DNA of 34,898 nucleotides, taken from assembly GCA_900128565.1 (NCBI GenBank), contig LT635948.1:1-34898 (forward strand). Direction: 5' to 3'. Positions 17,461 to 29,843 of this stretch are shown in pieces. Made by a program: the position numbers and the translations under genes. This DNA is from Stramenopiles sp. TOSAG23-6. Lineage: Eukaryota > Sar. The notes under the pieces are model-generated. The model was given only the letters and a program-made list of their open reading frames with translations, made no database searches and was not told where the DNA came from. Positions within the stretch are counted from its first letter, which is position 1; the number at the start of each line of letters is the position of its first letter.

Positions 17461-18664
17461 AAGAAGTCAAAATCCACCTTGTCCATGGGATGAAGAAACG
17501 TGTAGTTTTGCAGCTTATGATGGTCAATTAGAAGTATTGAAATGGGTGAGAAGTCAAAATCCACCTTGTCCTTGGGATGAAAATACATGTAGAAATGCAG
17601 CTACAAAGGGTCACTTAAAAGTATTGAAATGGTTAAGAAGTCAAAATCCACCTTGTCCTTGGGATGAATGGACATGTCGTGTAGCAGCTGAGTATGGTGA
17701 ATTAGAAGTATTAAAATGGGTAAGAAGTCAAAATCCACCTTGTCCTTGGGATGAAAATACGTGCCGTGATGCAGCTTATGGTGGTCACTTAGAAGCATTA
17801 CAATGGGTAAGAAGTCAAAATCCACCTTGTCCTTGGAATGAAGGCACATGTCATTTAGCAGCTGCATTATGTCACTTAGCAGTATTGAAATGGGTAAGAA
17901 GTCAAAATCCACCTTGTCCATGGGATGAAGAAACGTGTCGTAAAGCAGCTGAGTATGGCCACTTAAAAGTATTGAAATGGGTTAGAAGTCAAAATCCACC
18001 TTGTCCATGGGATGAAAGTACATGTTATGAAGCATCTGAAAATGGCCACTTAGAAGTATTGAAATGGGTAAGAAGTCAAAATCCACCTTGTCCGTGGAAT
18101 AAATATACTTGTGAAAATGCAGCTGCAAGTGGTCACTTGGAAGTATTGAAATGGTTAAGAAGCCAAAATCCACCTTGTCCATGGGATGAAGAAACGTGTC
18201 GTGTTGCAGCTGAAAATGGTCGATTAAAAGTATTGAAATGGTTAAGAAGCCAAAATCCACCTTGTCCATGGTATGAAGGTACATGTAATAGAGCAGCTTT
18301 AAATGGTCATTTGGAAGTATTGAAATGGCTAAGAAGTCAAAATCCTCCTTGTCCATGGAGTGAAGGTACATGTCGTGTAGCAGCTTATGGTCACTTAAAA
18401 ATACTGAAATGGTTAAGAAGTCAAAATCCACCTTGCTCATGGGATGAAGAAACGTGTGAGGCTGCAGCTGAAGGTGGCCACTTAGAAATATTGAAATGGG
18501 TAAGAAGTCAAAATCCACCTTGTCCATGGGATGAAGAAACGTGTAGTTTTGCAGCTTATGATGGTCAATTAGAAGTATTGAAATGGGTGAGAAGTCAAAA
18601 TCCACCTTGTCCTTGGGATGAAAATACGTGTCGTATTGCAGCTGAAAAAGGTAAGATTGAAGTA
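17450..18664 (+). repeat. Coding tandem repeat, mirror copy
   Basis: Mirror of 16235..17449. Identical stretches of 137 bases begin at 17450 and 18491. Confidence 0.88.
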
Positions 18665-18757
18665 TTGAAATGGCTAATAGATGTGAAAGCCCCAGGTTAT
18701 GAGAGGTATGAGAATTATAACTTCTCAATTGATTTTTCAAATGATTCAAGTTGGTAA
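17450..18757 (+). CDS. Ankyrin-like repeat protein, mirror copy (5' truncated)
   Basis: Exact reverse complement of 16142..17449. The first codon at the fold is TTG of a repeat, not a start codon. Probably not an additional gene. Confidence 0.8.
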   Translation: MKWVRSQNPPCPWDEETCSFAAYDGQLEVLKWVRSQNPPCPWDENTCRNAATKGHLKVLKWLRSQNPPCPWDEWTCRVAAEYGELEVLKWVRSQNPPCPWDENTCRDAAYGGHLEALQWVRSQNPPCPWNEGTCHLAAALCHLAVLKWVRSQNPPCPWDEETCRKAAEYGHLKVLKWVRSQNPPCPWDESTCYEASENGHLEVLKWVRSQNPPCPWNKYTCENAAASGHLEVLKWLRSQNPPCPWDEETCRVAAENGRLKVLKWLRSQNPPCPWYEGTCNRAALNGHLEVLKWLRSQNPPCPWSEGTCRVAAYGHLKILKWLRSQNPPCSWDEETCEAAAEGGHLEILKWVRSQNPPCPWDEETCSFAAYDGQLEVLKWVRSQNPPCPWDENTCRIAAEKGKIEVLKWLIDVKAPGYERYENYNFSIDFSNDSSW

Positions 18758-19167
18758 TGAATTGTAGTTTATATTTTAGGATTAAAACTTTTGAGTTTTA
18801 AAAATTTCTTAAAATTATATTAATTTTTTTTTATAAATAGTTCATTTAAAAAAACATCATTTAAAATGAAAATCAAAAAGTTATATTTTGGAATCCTCAG
18901 CCACAGAAGCAAGTTGAGAGCCATCAGGTTTCCATGCCAAATCCTATATTGTAAAAAGCTGTATTATTTTGTGTATTATAAAATGAAAATGTTTTGGCAA
19001 AAACTTTTTTAAACTAAACTCAAAAAAAGTGGAAAAAAGTGGAAAAAAAAAAGTCTCAAAATGAAGTCAAAAACGAAAATCATCAAAATATCTGATTGGC
19101 CAATTATTTGGAATCGTTCCAATACGCTGTGTTATTCGAATCAATTCAATGTAGCATTATTTCAAAA
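18758..19167. other. Intergenic region, mirror of 15732..16141
   Basis: 410 AT-rich bases holding the mirror WD40 relic and the presumed promoter of the EHD-like copy. Confidence 0.45.
18881..18943 (-). pseudogene. Orphan WD40-repeat fragment, mirror copy
   Basis: Mirror of 15956..16018. Confidence 0.43.
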
Positions 19168-21078
19168 ATGAACATGTCAAACAGTGACAATTTAAAAGTT
19201 GATGACAATTTAGAAGTTGATGAAGCTGAAAATCCTTCTGTGTTTGCCAACGAAGTCTGTGATGTTCTTCTTGGTCGAGGTGTGCCAGATACTCTAAAGA
19301 TCAGACTTGGAATGCGTAGAAGTCTTCAACGTCAACGTGCTGAGTATCTCCATAAGATTTCAATGATAAATGATTTGCGTCATAAAGATAATTCTTCTCG
19401 TATAAACGCAGAGAAGAAAATTGAGGAGCAAAATGCTATTATATCTCAGTTACGTTCTAGTCTACAACAAAAGGATCAGCAATTAGAAGAAAAAACAAAA
19501 CAAATCCAGAAAAGTGTTGAATTACAAAAGTTAGTCAATAATTCTCCTGATTCTTTACAGCCATCAGATACTTTCATATTTACAGGAATCGCGGACAATC
19601 CTTCTGATACTCATTTGGATATTAAAACTTCAAAGTCTGATGAAGAATTTCGTTTACTAAGTAACCAACTCAAAAAATTATATTTTAATCATATAAAGCC
19701 AATGGAGGAAATCTACCTCTACGATAGGATGGTACAGCCCCTATTACGTTCTGCTGATTTTGATGCAAAACCTATGGTACTTTTACTTGGTCAATATTCT
19801 GTAGGTAAAACCTCTTTTATCAGGTCAATTGTTGGAGATTATCCAAATATGTACATTTTCAAAATTAAAATTCAAATTTATTTTTTTTCATAAAAAATAT
19901 TTTGTACCTAACAAATCTTTTTTGTTAAAAAAAAATATTTTTTCACAATACATGCGTATTGGTCCGGAACCAACAACAGACAAATGGTCAGCTATTATGC
20001 GTGGTGGTCATGGTTGTAATGAAGCAAGGTCTGTACCAGGTCATACAGTTACAGTTCAACCAGATCGACCTTTTGCAAGTTTGATTAGATTTGGAAGTAG
20101 TTTTTTAGAAAGGTTTGAAGGAATAGAAATACCTATTATTAGTGGAAATAGTATTTTAGATAGATATACATTGATGTATGTATTTATCACTCATTTTGAA
20201 TTTCAATTATATTGTTGAAATATATATTTTTTAAATGTATATTGTTCAACTAATTATTCGATTTCGAAATTATTTTGTGCTAACAAATTTCAAACTGAAA
20301 ACATATTTTTCTTGTATACATTGATTCACCTGGAATTTTATCTGGTGAAAAACAAACTATAGGTCGATCATATGATTTCAATGCAGTTGTTAAATGGTTT
20401 GCTTCACGCGTGGATCGATTACTTTTGTTTTTTGATGCAAATAAATTAGATATTAGTGATGAGTTTGAAGGTGCAATCCTAGCTACTTCATCAAATGCAA
20501 ACAAAATTCGAGTTGTACTTAATAAAGCTGATCAAATATCTGGATGTGAATTATTGCGTGTATACGGTGCTTTACTCTGGGCTTTAGGTAAAGTATTGAA
20601 AACCCCAGAAGTTACACGGATATATTTAGGTTCGTTTTGGAATAAACCTTTACAAGGTAATATTACGAATAAATTATTATTCAAACGAGATAAAGCAACT
20701 TTATTAGATGAATTATATGATTTACCAAGAAATAATCTAATTAGAAAAGTTTCGTACCTTGCAAAACGATGGCGTGAAGTTAAAGTTCATATATTATTAA
20801 TATCTTATTTAAAGTCACAAATGCCATTATTTTTTGGAAAAGTAAAAGCAAGAGAAGATTTAGTAAATGATATGGCAAATGTCTTTTTTGAAGTCTCAAA
20901 AAAATATAGAATACCTACAGGAGATTTTCCAAATCTTGATGAATTTCGAAAACATGTTTCAAATATTGATGATTGGAGAGCTTCTTTTCGATCTCTTCGA
21001 CCAGATCAATTGAAAGCTGTGGAAGATGCTATTGATAAAACTATTCCAAAATTAATGTCCGAATTAACATCAGAATAA
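19168..21078 (+). CDS. EHD-like GTPase, mirror copy (three exons)
   Basis: Exons 19168..19850, 19954..20175 and 20322..21078; mirror of the gene at 13821..15731, with the same motifs and 553 residues. Confidence 0.88.
19851..19953 (+). other. Intron 1 of EHD-like gene, mirror copy
   Basis: Mirror of 14946..15048. Reads GTACATTTTC at the start and CACAATACAT at the end on this strand. Confidence 0.9.
20176..20321 (+). other. Intron 2 of EHD-like gene, mirror copy
   Basis: Mirror of 14578..14723. Reads GTATGTATTT at the start and TTGTATACAT at the end on this strand. Confidence 0.85.
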
Positions 21079-21307
21079 AATTGTAATGAAAAGCATTTAA
21101 AAATAAATAGCCAAATTGATATCAGCATAAATTAAAAATATACGTTTTAAATTATTAAATGTTTTGGTATGGATGTTTTATTTGTACCCATTCAAAATAT
21201 ACTTTTAATACGGAATATTTCTATGTAAATTGATTTTTCAAAATATTATATTTTGTTTCCATTATTATTATTATTACTATATAGTATTTACTTAGTATAG
21301 CTTTCTA

Positions 21308-22385
21308 TTATTTGGTTGCTCCAAAAAGAGACTTCAATGCATCATATGCAACAAATTGGATTGCAGCACCAGGGATAGCTCTAATACAATTAACATGAAC
21401 ACCTTTGTAAAAACCAATTGCACCTTCTTTTTTCAATATTTGTCTAAAGCAATCATGTACTTGTGAAAAAATATTTTTGTAGTAAAAAAAAATCGTTAGG
21501 TACAAAATTTCGTACTAAAAAAAAAATTGAAAATTCATGATGAAAACGTACAAACATTCCACCATACGTTCGAGGTTTTCCACATGCTCCATCTGTTTGC
21601 ATTCGTCTACGTATTGTATCACCTGCATACGTCAACGTTTGCGCAGCAACACCCGCTGAAGCACCACATATTAGCTTAGTCATTGTTCCAGATTCAAGAC
21701 TAAAATGTTCCCTTGCAAAACGAGTATTTAATTCATAAAATGACATTTGTAAACCAACATAAGGTACACCAGATAATATAGTAGGCGAAAGACCTTTGTA
21801 CAGTCCCGTAATACCTTCACCACGTAATGTCTTCATCAAACAATCAACAATACCATTATATCGTAGACCTAAACCAACACCGAGAGTAAGACGAGTGCGA
21901 ACTAATTCTAGAGGATATGTTATACAAGTCTGAAAAAGTCCTGCCATGGAACCAGCAGTAACTAATTGAACAAAATTAAGTTTTGTTTGTTTATCCTTTC
22001 GGACTAAACCTTTAAATGTATCATTGAAACCGAACTTTAGAGCATATACTGGTATTACACGCAACACATTTGCACCATTACCACGCCAAAATCCAATAAC
22101 ACCTTCCTCCTTAAAAATTGTTCTCGTTGCATGTGGTATTCCCTGATACTTTGGAGCACCACTTTGCATTGCCTGGACCTGAAATAGGATTTTTAATCGT
22201 TCTAATGGCGCAACACATGTTTTTGTTATAGCTCCCGCTCCAGCACCAGCCATTAGAAAACGCATCATTGGAGGCGGAGAAAATTCATTGACTTTTCCTT
22301 TAACTTCAGACTCAACTTTGAAGAAACCTTGAATTGTACGGGAAAGTGTTGCTTCTGCAGGTCCAGGTTGTGGAGAGGCAACCAT
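21308..22385 (-). CDS. Mitochondrial carrier (SLC25), mirror copy (two exons)
   Basis: Exons 22385..21552 and 21454..21308; mirror of 12514..13591. Confidence 0.88.
21455..21551 (-). other. Intron of carrier gene, mirror copy
   Basis: Mirror of 13348..13444. Confidence 0.85.
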
Positions 22386-22766
22386 TATGTATTCTAAAGA
22401 GTAAAGCCTCTACTATTTCTAATACTATTATTAAAAAACTAAAATAGTCTCATTCTGCTTGCTATTGAAAAGTACTGGTGAATGTGGCTTACAATTGCGG
22501 ACCTAAATTTATGTCCCTTTTACTTTACTCCTTCAATATTCAAGAAGTTTGATCATCTTGATGCGCATGTTCCGCGCGAAAAGAGCGATGACTGATTTGA
22601 TTGGTCAAAAAAGCTGATTTGAATTTTTTATTTCGTGTTTTTTTTTTTTCAGTTTGAGTTTGCGTTTGACAGAAATATATTATCTCGAAGTGTCTTTTTC
22701 ACAAGTCAATATAGGACCTATTTATTCATTTTGTATACTTTCGTCTGCATTTTTAAAGGGTTGTTT
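22386..22766. promoter_or_regulatory. Divergent promoter region, mirror of 12133..12513
   Basis: 381 bases between the mirrored carrier and methyltransferase genes, with ATGCGCATGT (22561..22570), the reverse complement of the shared 10-mer. Confidence 0.42.
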
Positions 22767-23666
22767 ATGTATTCGAGGCTATTATTCTCATATACTTTAT
22801 ATTTATTTTATACGTCAAATATAAGCCACAGTCAGGTTGGTAAGAAACGTATACATACGTCTTCTGATGGTAGTGTACGAGAATGGCAACCAGACACTCA
22901 AGAGTGGAGTTTAATTCGTACTGCAACACCTATAGTCGCAAGTGGCAAACAACTTTTATTAAAGGGACAAGAGTTTAATTTTAACTTTACTGCAGGAGAG
23001 TTTTCGGTACGGGGTAAACCAATAATAGTACATCCTGCACCAGTCATTAGAGACACTAAAAAGCAACAAGACGGTGACACTGGTCGATTTGTGTGGGATG
23101 GTAGTATTGTTCTCGCAAAATATTTAGAACATGTGTGGTCACCCGAGTCTTCTGTCTGTCCCATCAACTCATCCAATTGTAACTCTATCACTGGAAAGAA
23201 CGTTTTAGAATTAGGTGCTGGAACAGGTCTTTCAGGTATTGCTGCTGCTTTATTAGGCGCTGCTTCTGTTACTTTGACTGATCTTCCATATTGTCTTGAA
23301 ACACTAAACCGTAATGCCAGTGAAGCTTTAAAACGTAATTCTAGTGCTTCTCAAATGGCTAATATTCATGTAGAGGCTTTAGATTGGTTCACTCCAAATG
23401 ATTTAAAAGTATATGATATTATCCTTGGTGCAGATGTAGTATGGCTTGCAGATTTGGTGAAGCCTTTGACTAATGTATTAATACAATTGACCGATATTAA
23501 TCCAGACGCGGTAATTTTATTAGCCCATCAAACTAGATCAAATGAAACAGATGAGATTCTATTTAATGCTTTACGGAAATATTTCAGATGGAATATTTCT
23601 GGAGAAAATGTTCATCCTGATTTTTCCATAGACAAAATTAAAGTTTTTAAATTACATCGAAAATGA
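22767..23666 (+). CDS. METTL21/FAM86-type methyltransferase, mirror copy
   Basis: Mirror of 11233..12132. ATG at 22767; the frame is open upstream only from a GTG. Confidence 0.82.
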   Translation: MYSRLLFSYTLYLFYTSNISHSQVGKKRIHTSSDGSVREWQPDTQEWSLIRTATPIVASGKQLLLKGQEFNFNFTAGEFSVRGKPIIVHPAPVIRDTKKQQDGDTGRFVWDGSIVLAKYLEHVWSPESSVCPINSSNCNSITGKNVLELGAGTGLSGIAAALLGAASVTLTDLPYCLETLNRNASEALKRNSSASQMANIHVEALDWFTPNDLKVYDIILGADVVWLADLVKPLTNVLIQLTDINPDAVILLAHQTRSNETDEILFNALRKYFRWNISGENVHPDFSIDKIKVFKLHRK

Positions 23667-23888
23667 CGAAAAAAATATAAAAAAAAATATAAAAAAAATA
23701 ATTTTTAAAATTTTGATGATCTCGTTTATTACTTTGATCAGTTTCTAATTTCGAAAATAAACCAATAAAAGCCTCTACATCAAAAGTGGTTTGCGCTCAC
23801 TAATTAAGTAAATTTGACAATATTCTATTTTTTTCATACAAATTCAATTCATCATATTATTTTCAACCAATTTAATAATTTATTTTCA

Positions 23889-25295
23889 TCAATTTACACT
23901 TTTTGAGTTGCGACACGGTTTTTTGTGTATACTCCAATGTGCTTTTTGACACTTCTTTGAACAATACCACACACATTTACACCCAGTACAAAAGAATAAT
24001 TTAGTAATTTTGTCAACTTTACCACAATTCACACATTTTGAGTTGTCATATTTCATTATCAAGTCTTTTATTCCCTCATCTGTTGAATCCGTTATCTGCT
24101 TTTTTGCTTTCTTGATCCACTTTGCTCCTCTTTTATAATTTTTAGTGACACCATAACCATTATAATAGCAATCACCAACATAACACTGTCCAATCATATT
24201 ACCTGCATTTGCACATTTAGCATACCAGTTGAAAGCTTCTTTATAATCTTGTTCAACACCATAACCATTATTATAGCAGTCACCAAGATTAATTTGACCT
24301 TCACTATTACCAGCAGCAGCAGATTGAGTATACCACTTGAAAGCTTCTTTTTTGTCTTCGGCAACACCTTCACCGTAATAATAGCAGTTACCAAGATTAT
24401 TTTGACCTTCACTATCACCGGAATCAGCAGATTTAGAATACCACTTGAAAGCTTCTTCTTTATCTTCAGCAACACCAACACCATTATCATAGCAATAACC
24501 AAGATTATTTTGTCCTGCACTATTACTTGCATTTGCAGATTTAGAATACCACTTGAAAGCTTCTTCTTTATCTTCATCAACAACATGACCATGTTCATAG
24601 CAGTAACCAAGACTGTTTTGTGCATCACTACAACGGGAATGAGCAGATTTAGTATACCACTTGAAAGCTTTTTCTTTATCTTCAGCAACACCAACACCAT
24701 TAGCATAGCAATAACCAAGATTATATTGTCCTTCATTTATATTACGTAAGGAATTAGGTATGGGATTTAATACTTCTGGTAAAGACTCAGGATATCGCTC
24801 AGAGAGTTCCTCAAATAGTTCTTTCTCACAACCTGCATATTTTTCGACAATTCTAGGAACATTAATAACTTTATCAGGGTTATATGTTATGAAAAAAATA
24901 AGGACTCGTTGGTAGAAACTGCGAATACGGGTAACACTTCCAATTTTGAAAAGTGCATTTGTTGGATTAGGTATCATGCGACGAGGAGTCGCGCGAGAAA
25001 GACTTGTAAGCGTCGTACCAATGGAAGAACCATTTTTACTTTTCAGATCTTTAAACAGGAATAATCCAGACGCTTCACTTTTCTTCGCATTTGCAGATTT
25101 AGAATACCACTTGAAAGCTTCTTCTTTATCTTCAGCAACACCATGACCATGTTCATAGCAATAACCAAGATGATTTTGTGCACTGCTATTGCCTTGATTC
25201 GCAGCTTTTCTAAACAATTCAGCAGCAGTTTTATCACATTGAGTGACACCATGACCCGTATAATAACGTAAACCAAGTTCATACTCTGCTTCCAT
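23889..25295 (-). CDS. Sel1-repeat/MYND protein, mirror copy
   Basis: Mirror of 9604..11010. Confidence 0.85.
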   Translation of the reverse strand: MEAEYELGLRYYTGHGVTQCDKTAAELFRKAANQGNSSAQNHLGYCYEHGHGVAEDKEEAFKWYSKSANAKKSEASGLFLFKDLKSKNGSSIGTTLTSLSRATPRRMIPNPTNALFKIGSVTRIRSFYQRVLIFFITYNPDKVINVPRIVEKYAGCEKELFEELSERYPESLPEVLNPIPNSLRNINEGQYNLGYCYANGVGVAEDKEKAFKWYTKSAHSRCSDAQNSLGYCYEHGHVVDEDKEEAFKWYSKSANASNSAGQNNLGYCYDNGVGVAEDKEEAFKWYSKSADSGDSEGQNNLGNCYYYGEGVAEDKKEAFKWYTQSAAAGNSEGQINLGDCYNNGYGVEQDYKEAFNWYAKCANAGNMIGQCYVGDCYYNGYGVTKNYKRGAKWIKKAKKQITDSTDEGIKDLIMKYDNSKCVNCGKVDKITKLFFCTGCKCVWYCSKKCQKAHWSIHKKPCRNSKSVN

Positions 25296-25549
25296 GATGT
25301 AGCCTCGATTTGCGGCTTTTGTATACCAATTTAGCAGCAGCAGTGTTTATAATTTATAGCATGCGCATGTAGGGTAACAACCAGGTCCTACCTCGTGTCA
25401 CTTGCAATTTTACAATATCGCGCCACGTGGCATTCAATTGCGAGAATTTCATTTGAGATTTATTCGTTTTGACGATTTTATTTTTCACCTCGTCTCGAGA
25501 CAAAAAAACGAGACTTGAAAAATTCTTCTCCGTAATTTTGATTCACACC
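25296..25549. promoter_or_regulatory. Divergent promoter region, mirror of 9350..9603
   Basis: Carries the mirrored CCACGTGG (25423..25430) and GTCTCGAGAC (25492..25501) palindromes. Confidence 0.42.
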
Positions 25550-26452
25550 ATGGCAGATGAGTTATTTATGCTAAAGAACTATTTCTGGTTAGGAAATTTT
25601 CAGTTAGGTATACGAGAAGCTGGTGGAATTCGCCCATCTTCAGAAGAAGTTGTGACTGAGCGTGATGCGTATGTCTACAGGTGTTACATTGGAATGGGAA
25701 ACCCAGGTTATGTTCTCGATGAAACAGAGTTGGACGGAGACGAAATCGAACCTCCAATTGCTGCCGTAAAACTTTTAGCAGAATACGAATCTGATTCTAG
25801 TGATACATCTCGCGCTAAAGTCGTGGAATCGTTGAAAGAACTTTTGAAAGCAGATGTCGCACCAGGAAAAGCAATGTCAATGGCTCAAACTATCGCTGCG
25901 ACTGTTTTTTACCGCGAGGGAGAGTTACCATTAGCCCTTGCTACTCTCCGTGATGATTCAGATATGGAGCAAATGTCACTTACTTTACAAATACACATTG
26001 CAATGTCAAGAATTGATCTTGCACAGAAACAACTTCTCGTTCTGCAACAAGTCGACGACGACAGTACTCTTACTCAACTTTGCATGTCATGGTTATACTT
26101 GATTACAGGTGGAGCTAAATACCAGGAAGCGTCATACATTTACCAGGAACTTATTGATAAATATGGACCAACCGTACTTCTCTTAAATGGTCTTGGCGTT
26201 GCAAATATTCATTTAAGTAATTATGAAGCTGCAGACCAAGCCTTCCAAGAAGCTCTTGGGATGAACGCTAAAGATGGCGATACACTTGTAAATATTATTA
26301 CTTGTGCGCAGTGGAATGGAAAGGGTGATTCTGTTATTCAAGGTTATATAAAGCAACTAAACAGTGTATCCCCCAATCATCCATGGTTAAAACGAAATGA
26401 AAAATTAGAAAATCTTTTTAAAACTTCAGCAGAGTCTAATAAACAACACTAA
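25550..26452 (+). CDS. COPE: Coatomer subunit epsilon, mirror copy
   Basis: Mirror of 8447..9349; ATG at 25550 in the context ACACCATGG. Confidence 0.9.
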   Translation: MADELFMLKNYFWLGNFQLGIREAGGIRPSSEEVVTERDAYVYRCYIGMGNPGYVLDETELDGDEIEPPIAAVKLLAEYESDSSDTSRAKVVESLKELLKADVAPGKAMSMAQTIAATVFYREGELPLALATLRDDSDMEQMSLTLQIHIAMSRIDLAQKQLLVLQQVDDDSTLTQLCMSWLYLITGGAKYQEASYIYQELIDKYGPTVLLLNGLGVANIHLSNYEAADQAFQEALGMNAKDGDTLVNIITCAQWNGKGDSVIQGYIKQLNSVSPNHPWLKRNEKLENLFKTSAESNKQH

Positions 26453-26557
26453 AATTTTTTGGACGATGAAGAAAATTTGAAAATGTCTAAAAAAAACATC
26501 AATAAAGAATAAAAGAATTATAACTTTTATATGTTTGAAGTTGTATATAAAAATATC

Positions 26558-28049
26558 TTACATCGACGGAGTGTAATATTTCTTGCCTGCAGCAATGGAT
26601 GCCTCATCTGGTGGATATAAATGAGGATTTAAATGTCTAAAAAACGCTTCTTCTTCTGCAATTTCTTCAGCATTGTCTTCCCTATATTTTTGATTACTAT
26701 CAACCAAAGATTTCCATATCGCAGGTGTAAGATCACGCTCTGGGTCTACTGCGCCATCCGCATACTCATCCAAGAGATTATATATGAAATTATGAAGTTG
26801 CATATGTTCCTCATTAGTATAGTCTGTACCATTTCTTCGAACAACAGTGCAAGGCCGTATTGTGAAAAAATATTTCAAAAAAAAATCGTTAGGTACAAAA
26901 TTTCGTANCNAAAAAAAANTTNGGTAAAATATTGAAATGAAAACGTACACCTGGTCTCATTTGATACTTCATTGGAGCAAAGCCAGATATTTTATCAATC
27001 ATTAGATATGTTCCAAACTGGTTATCACCACTAAATGGTTTATCAAAGAGAACGGCTAATTCTACACCTAAACATTCAGGTACAGATGGTTTCTCATGTG
27101 CTTTCATTACTTCAATCCATCTTGAAGCAGGTATTTCAATTTCACTGAATGAATGATCGTCAATGTATATGGCTTTTATAGTGCTGAAATTATTCTTCGG
27201 TTTTCCACAATAAAATTTATCAGACATCATTTCATCTAAAGGTGAACGTGAAACTCTACTAGGCTTAATGGTTTTTGCAGAAGGATGAATAACTATTGGC
27301 GTAATTATAACAGGGGGATAAAGAAGCTCTCGGGGGTATTCTTTCACTTCTTTGGAATATTTCTCTCGTATAGTTTCAATCATTTTTACAATGACACTTC
27401 TTCTCTTTGTCAACTTTTTACGTATACGTGCAAACACTGGACCATCATCTATTCGCTTTGGTGGGTTAGGATATTTTGCCTTATCCTTGTTATGTTGCTT
27501 CAACTTTGTAAGGTCTGCTTGACTCAGCGGTACTCTTCGATTTTCATCGTCAACAAGATGAACTGCTAAGTTCAACATTTCGAGTCTGCATCGTACTGCT
27601 GTCCAATCTTCCACATCCTTAGGATCAGGCTTTGATCCTTTTGAAGCAGATTTCACTCCACTTGGGGTAACGCTCGCTCCAATCTCCAAGAGCTTTAGCC
27701 TTTGTTTTTGCATGTCCAGACCATACACCAACACTTTAGAATCATCCTGCTTACAAACTTCCATCAATGCAGCGGCACGATTGCTTCCAATAATCTTCAT
27801 GAGTTTATATGCTTCTACTGGTGCATATTCCTCGCCAGCAAGGCCATTCATAAGTGGATCCAAAGATGCCGACAGCACCCGTGTTCCTTCCGAATAAGCA
27901 GCATTTGCTTCTTTAAACTTTTTTTCTTTGTATAAAGCATTGCCCTTCTCTTTAAACATTTTTGCACTTTCTATCAAGGGTGTATGGCGCGATTCGCCTG
28001 CATTACCTGCCTTTAAAGACGTCATCATTGCTGACAAAGGATTCATCAT
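26558..28049 (-). CDS. TPR-like protein, mirror copy (two exons)
   Basis: Exons 28049..26949 and 26854..26558; mirror of 6850..8341. Confidence 0.66.
26855..26948 (-). other. Intron of TPR-like gene, mirror copy
   Basis: Mirror of 7951..8044, with the same four uncalled bases at mirrored positions 26908, 26910, 26919 and 26922. Confidence 0.7.
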
Positions 28050-28227
28050 TTCGTGGAGAACAAAAGTTATTTTAAAACTCTTATTATACACACTCAAAAA
28101 AAGTTGACCAGTAAAGTTTGTCCGACTCGTCGAGCCAGTATTGTCGACTGACTGGCTGTTTAATTCTTTCTTTCGAATACGAATACTACAATACTACAAA
28201 AAAAAATTATCTCACAAAATCAAATAA

Positions 28228-29843
28228 TCAACAAGAAATTTTATATTCCATACTATTTCTAAATAATTCATCACGAACAAGTAATTTACATTTCCATAAA
28301 TTCGTTTTCAAATCAAAATGCAAATCAATATTTCTCATATTAGTGGATGTTTGTACCAACCATTCATTAGTGGGTATAAAGTATCCACTTCCAAGTTGCA
28401 CTTCTTTAAACATATTTAAATGATATAGTTGACCAAATTTACTAGAAATAATTTGCATTACACGAAAAACAAACCATAAAGGTTTTTCTGGGCTTTCTAA
28501 TAGATCTGAAAAGTTTGGATTTTTTAATGCTACAAAATTTCCTTCTTCAAGTAAATTTGCATTATTATTCTTATTATTTATACGATTTTTCAATTTCTGA
28601 GGTTGATAGTCTATGGCTAATGCACTTAAATCTGATATATTAATTAAATTTAAATTACATTTCTTTAAAAGAGTATCATTCAATGAAGCACCGTTACACA
28701 TGTGTTGGTGTGTAATATATAGCATTTGAGCAATTGATGTATTGTGAAAAAAAAAAAAAAAAGGTAAATTCAATTTTTTTGTTAGGTACACATTTTGACA
28801 CAAAAAACAATTTATATAAAGATTCAATTTTGAAAACGTTTTGAAAACGTACATGTATCATTATTCTTTTCAACACATTGTAATCCACAATTTGCTATAG
28901 CTGTCATTGTTATAATAACATCGACACGTGTCAATGCCTCTTTTGGACTACTTGATATTTTAGTATTTGTTTGATCATATGAAGATATATATTTTATCTG
29001 TATTGGTCTTGATATATATTTTGATAGTGTACATAAAAAACTTTCTTGGACATTTTCAAAATGAATCTTTTCTGTAGCAAATACTAAAACACAGTACACA
29101 AAAACATCATGATTCATTGCCTTTTTCTTTTTAAGATCAGCATGAGGTACACTTTTAGGTTTTATACCGGGAAGTAATAGAGCTACATTCCTATTTTTTA
29201 ATTTCCAAGAATTTAGTTCTTTATTATAAACGCTTGTCAGACTTTTATCTATTATATGTAATTTATCTGTAGCTTTTGTTATAATTTGATCGGTTTTGAA
29301 AATAATTCCAGAATCTTTTATTTTTTCTTTGAAACATGTCAAAATGACTTGTATATTTTTTCGTGCAGCTGTTGGATTGAATACAGGAAGAAAACTTTCT
29401 ACACGGCCAATGTGGCATATTATTTCTGTTGATCGTTTTTCACACCAATAGACAAATTGGCCAATTTTGATGTGTTGGGAATTAGATACTTTGGGTATCT
29501 TTAATAAATTTTTAGTCTTTGTGTTTATGTTTGTATTCACTTGTAAATGGCATTTAGTTTTGTTTGGTCTGATGGGGTTTATTTGACTGTATTGTTTTAT
29601 AGCCCTGAACATTTTAATACGGTGAATTTTTTTCTTTATGAAATGTTTCAAAGTTGAATCATCGTTTTGACGACGTAAAGCATTTTGAAATTCTTCAACA
29701 GTGAAAACACTAAAGTTCTCAACTATCTTATCAAAATAACAATCTAAATTGAGCTCAACCAGGAATTCAAACAAGTTTTTGTCAGTTTGAATTGATACTG
29801 TTACACCTGTACCTCGTTTGAGGTCATTGTATTTGAAATTCAT
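28228..29843 (-). CDS. Unknown protein with possible SAM-like start, mirror copy (two exons)
   Basis: Exons 29843..28853 and 28736..28228; mirror of 5056..6671. Confidence 0.62.
28737..28852 (-). other. Intron of SAM-like gene, mirror copy
   Basis: Mirror of 6047..6162. Confidence 0.75.

Noticed and set aside
16150-17493. Long plus-strand frames opposite the ankyrin-like gene (255, 106 and 60 codons)
   Set aside because: They are repetitive antisense translations of the 87-base repeat, with no independent support.
16142-17527. A 461-codon frame with an ATG that would complete the ankyrin-like gene across the axis
   Set aside because: The 26 codons beyond 17449 are antisense of the same repeats, created by the fold; the true 5' part is missing.
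16235-18664. CRISPR-like array suggested by regular 87-base spacing
   Set aside because: Units are coding, in frame, and vary at synonymous and loop positions as protein repeats do; there are no spacers.
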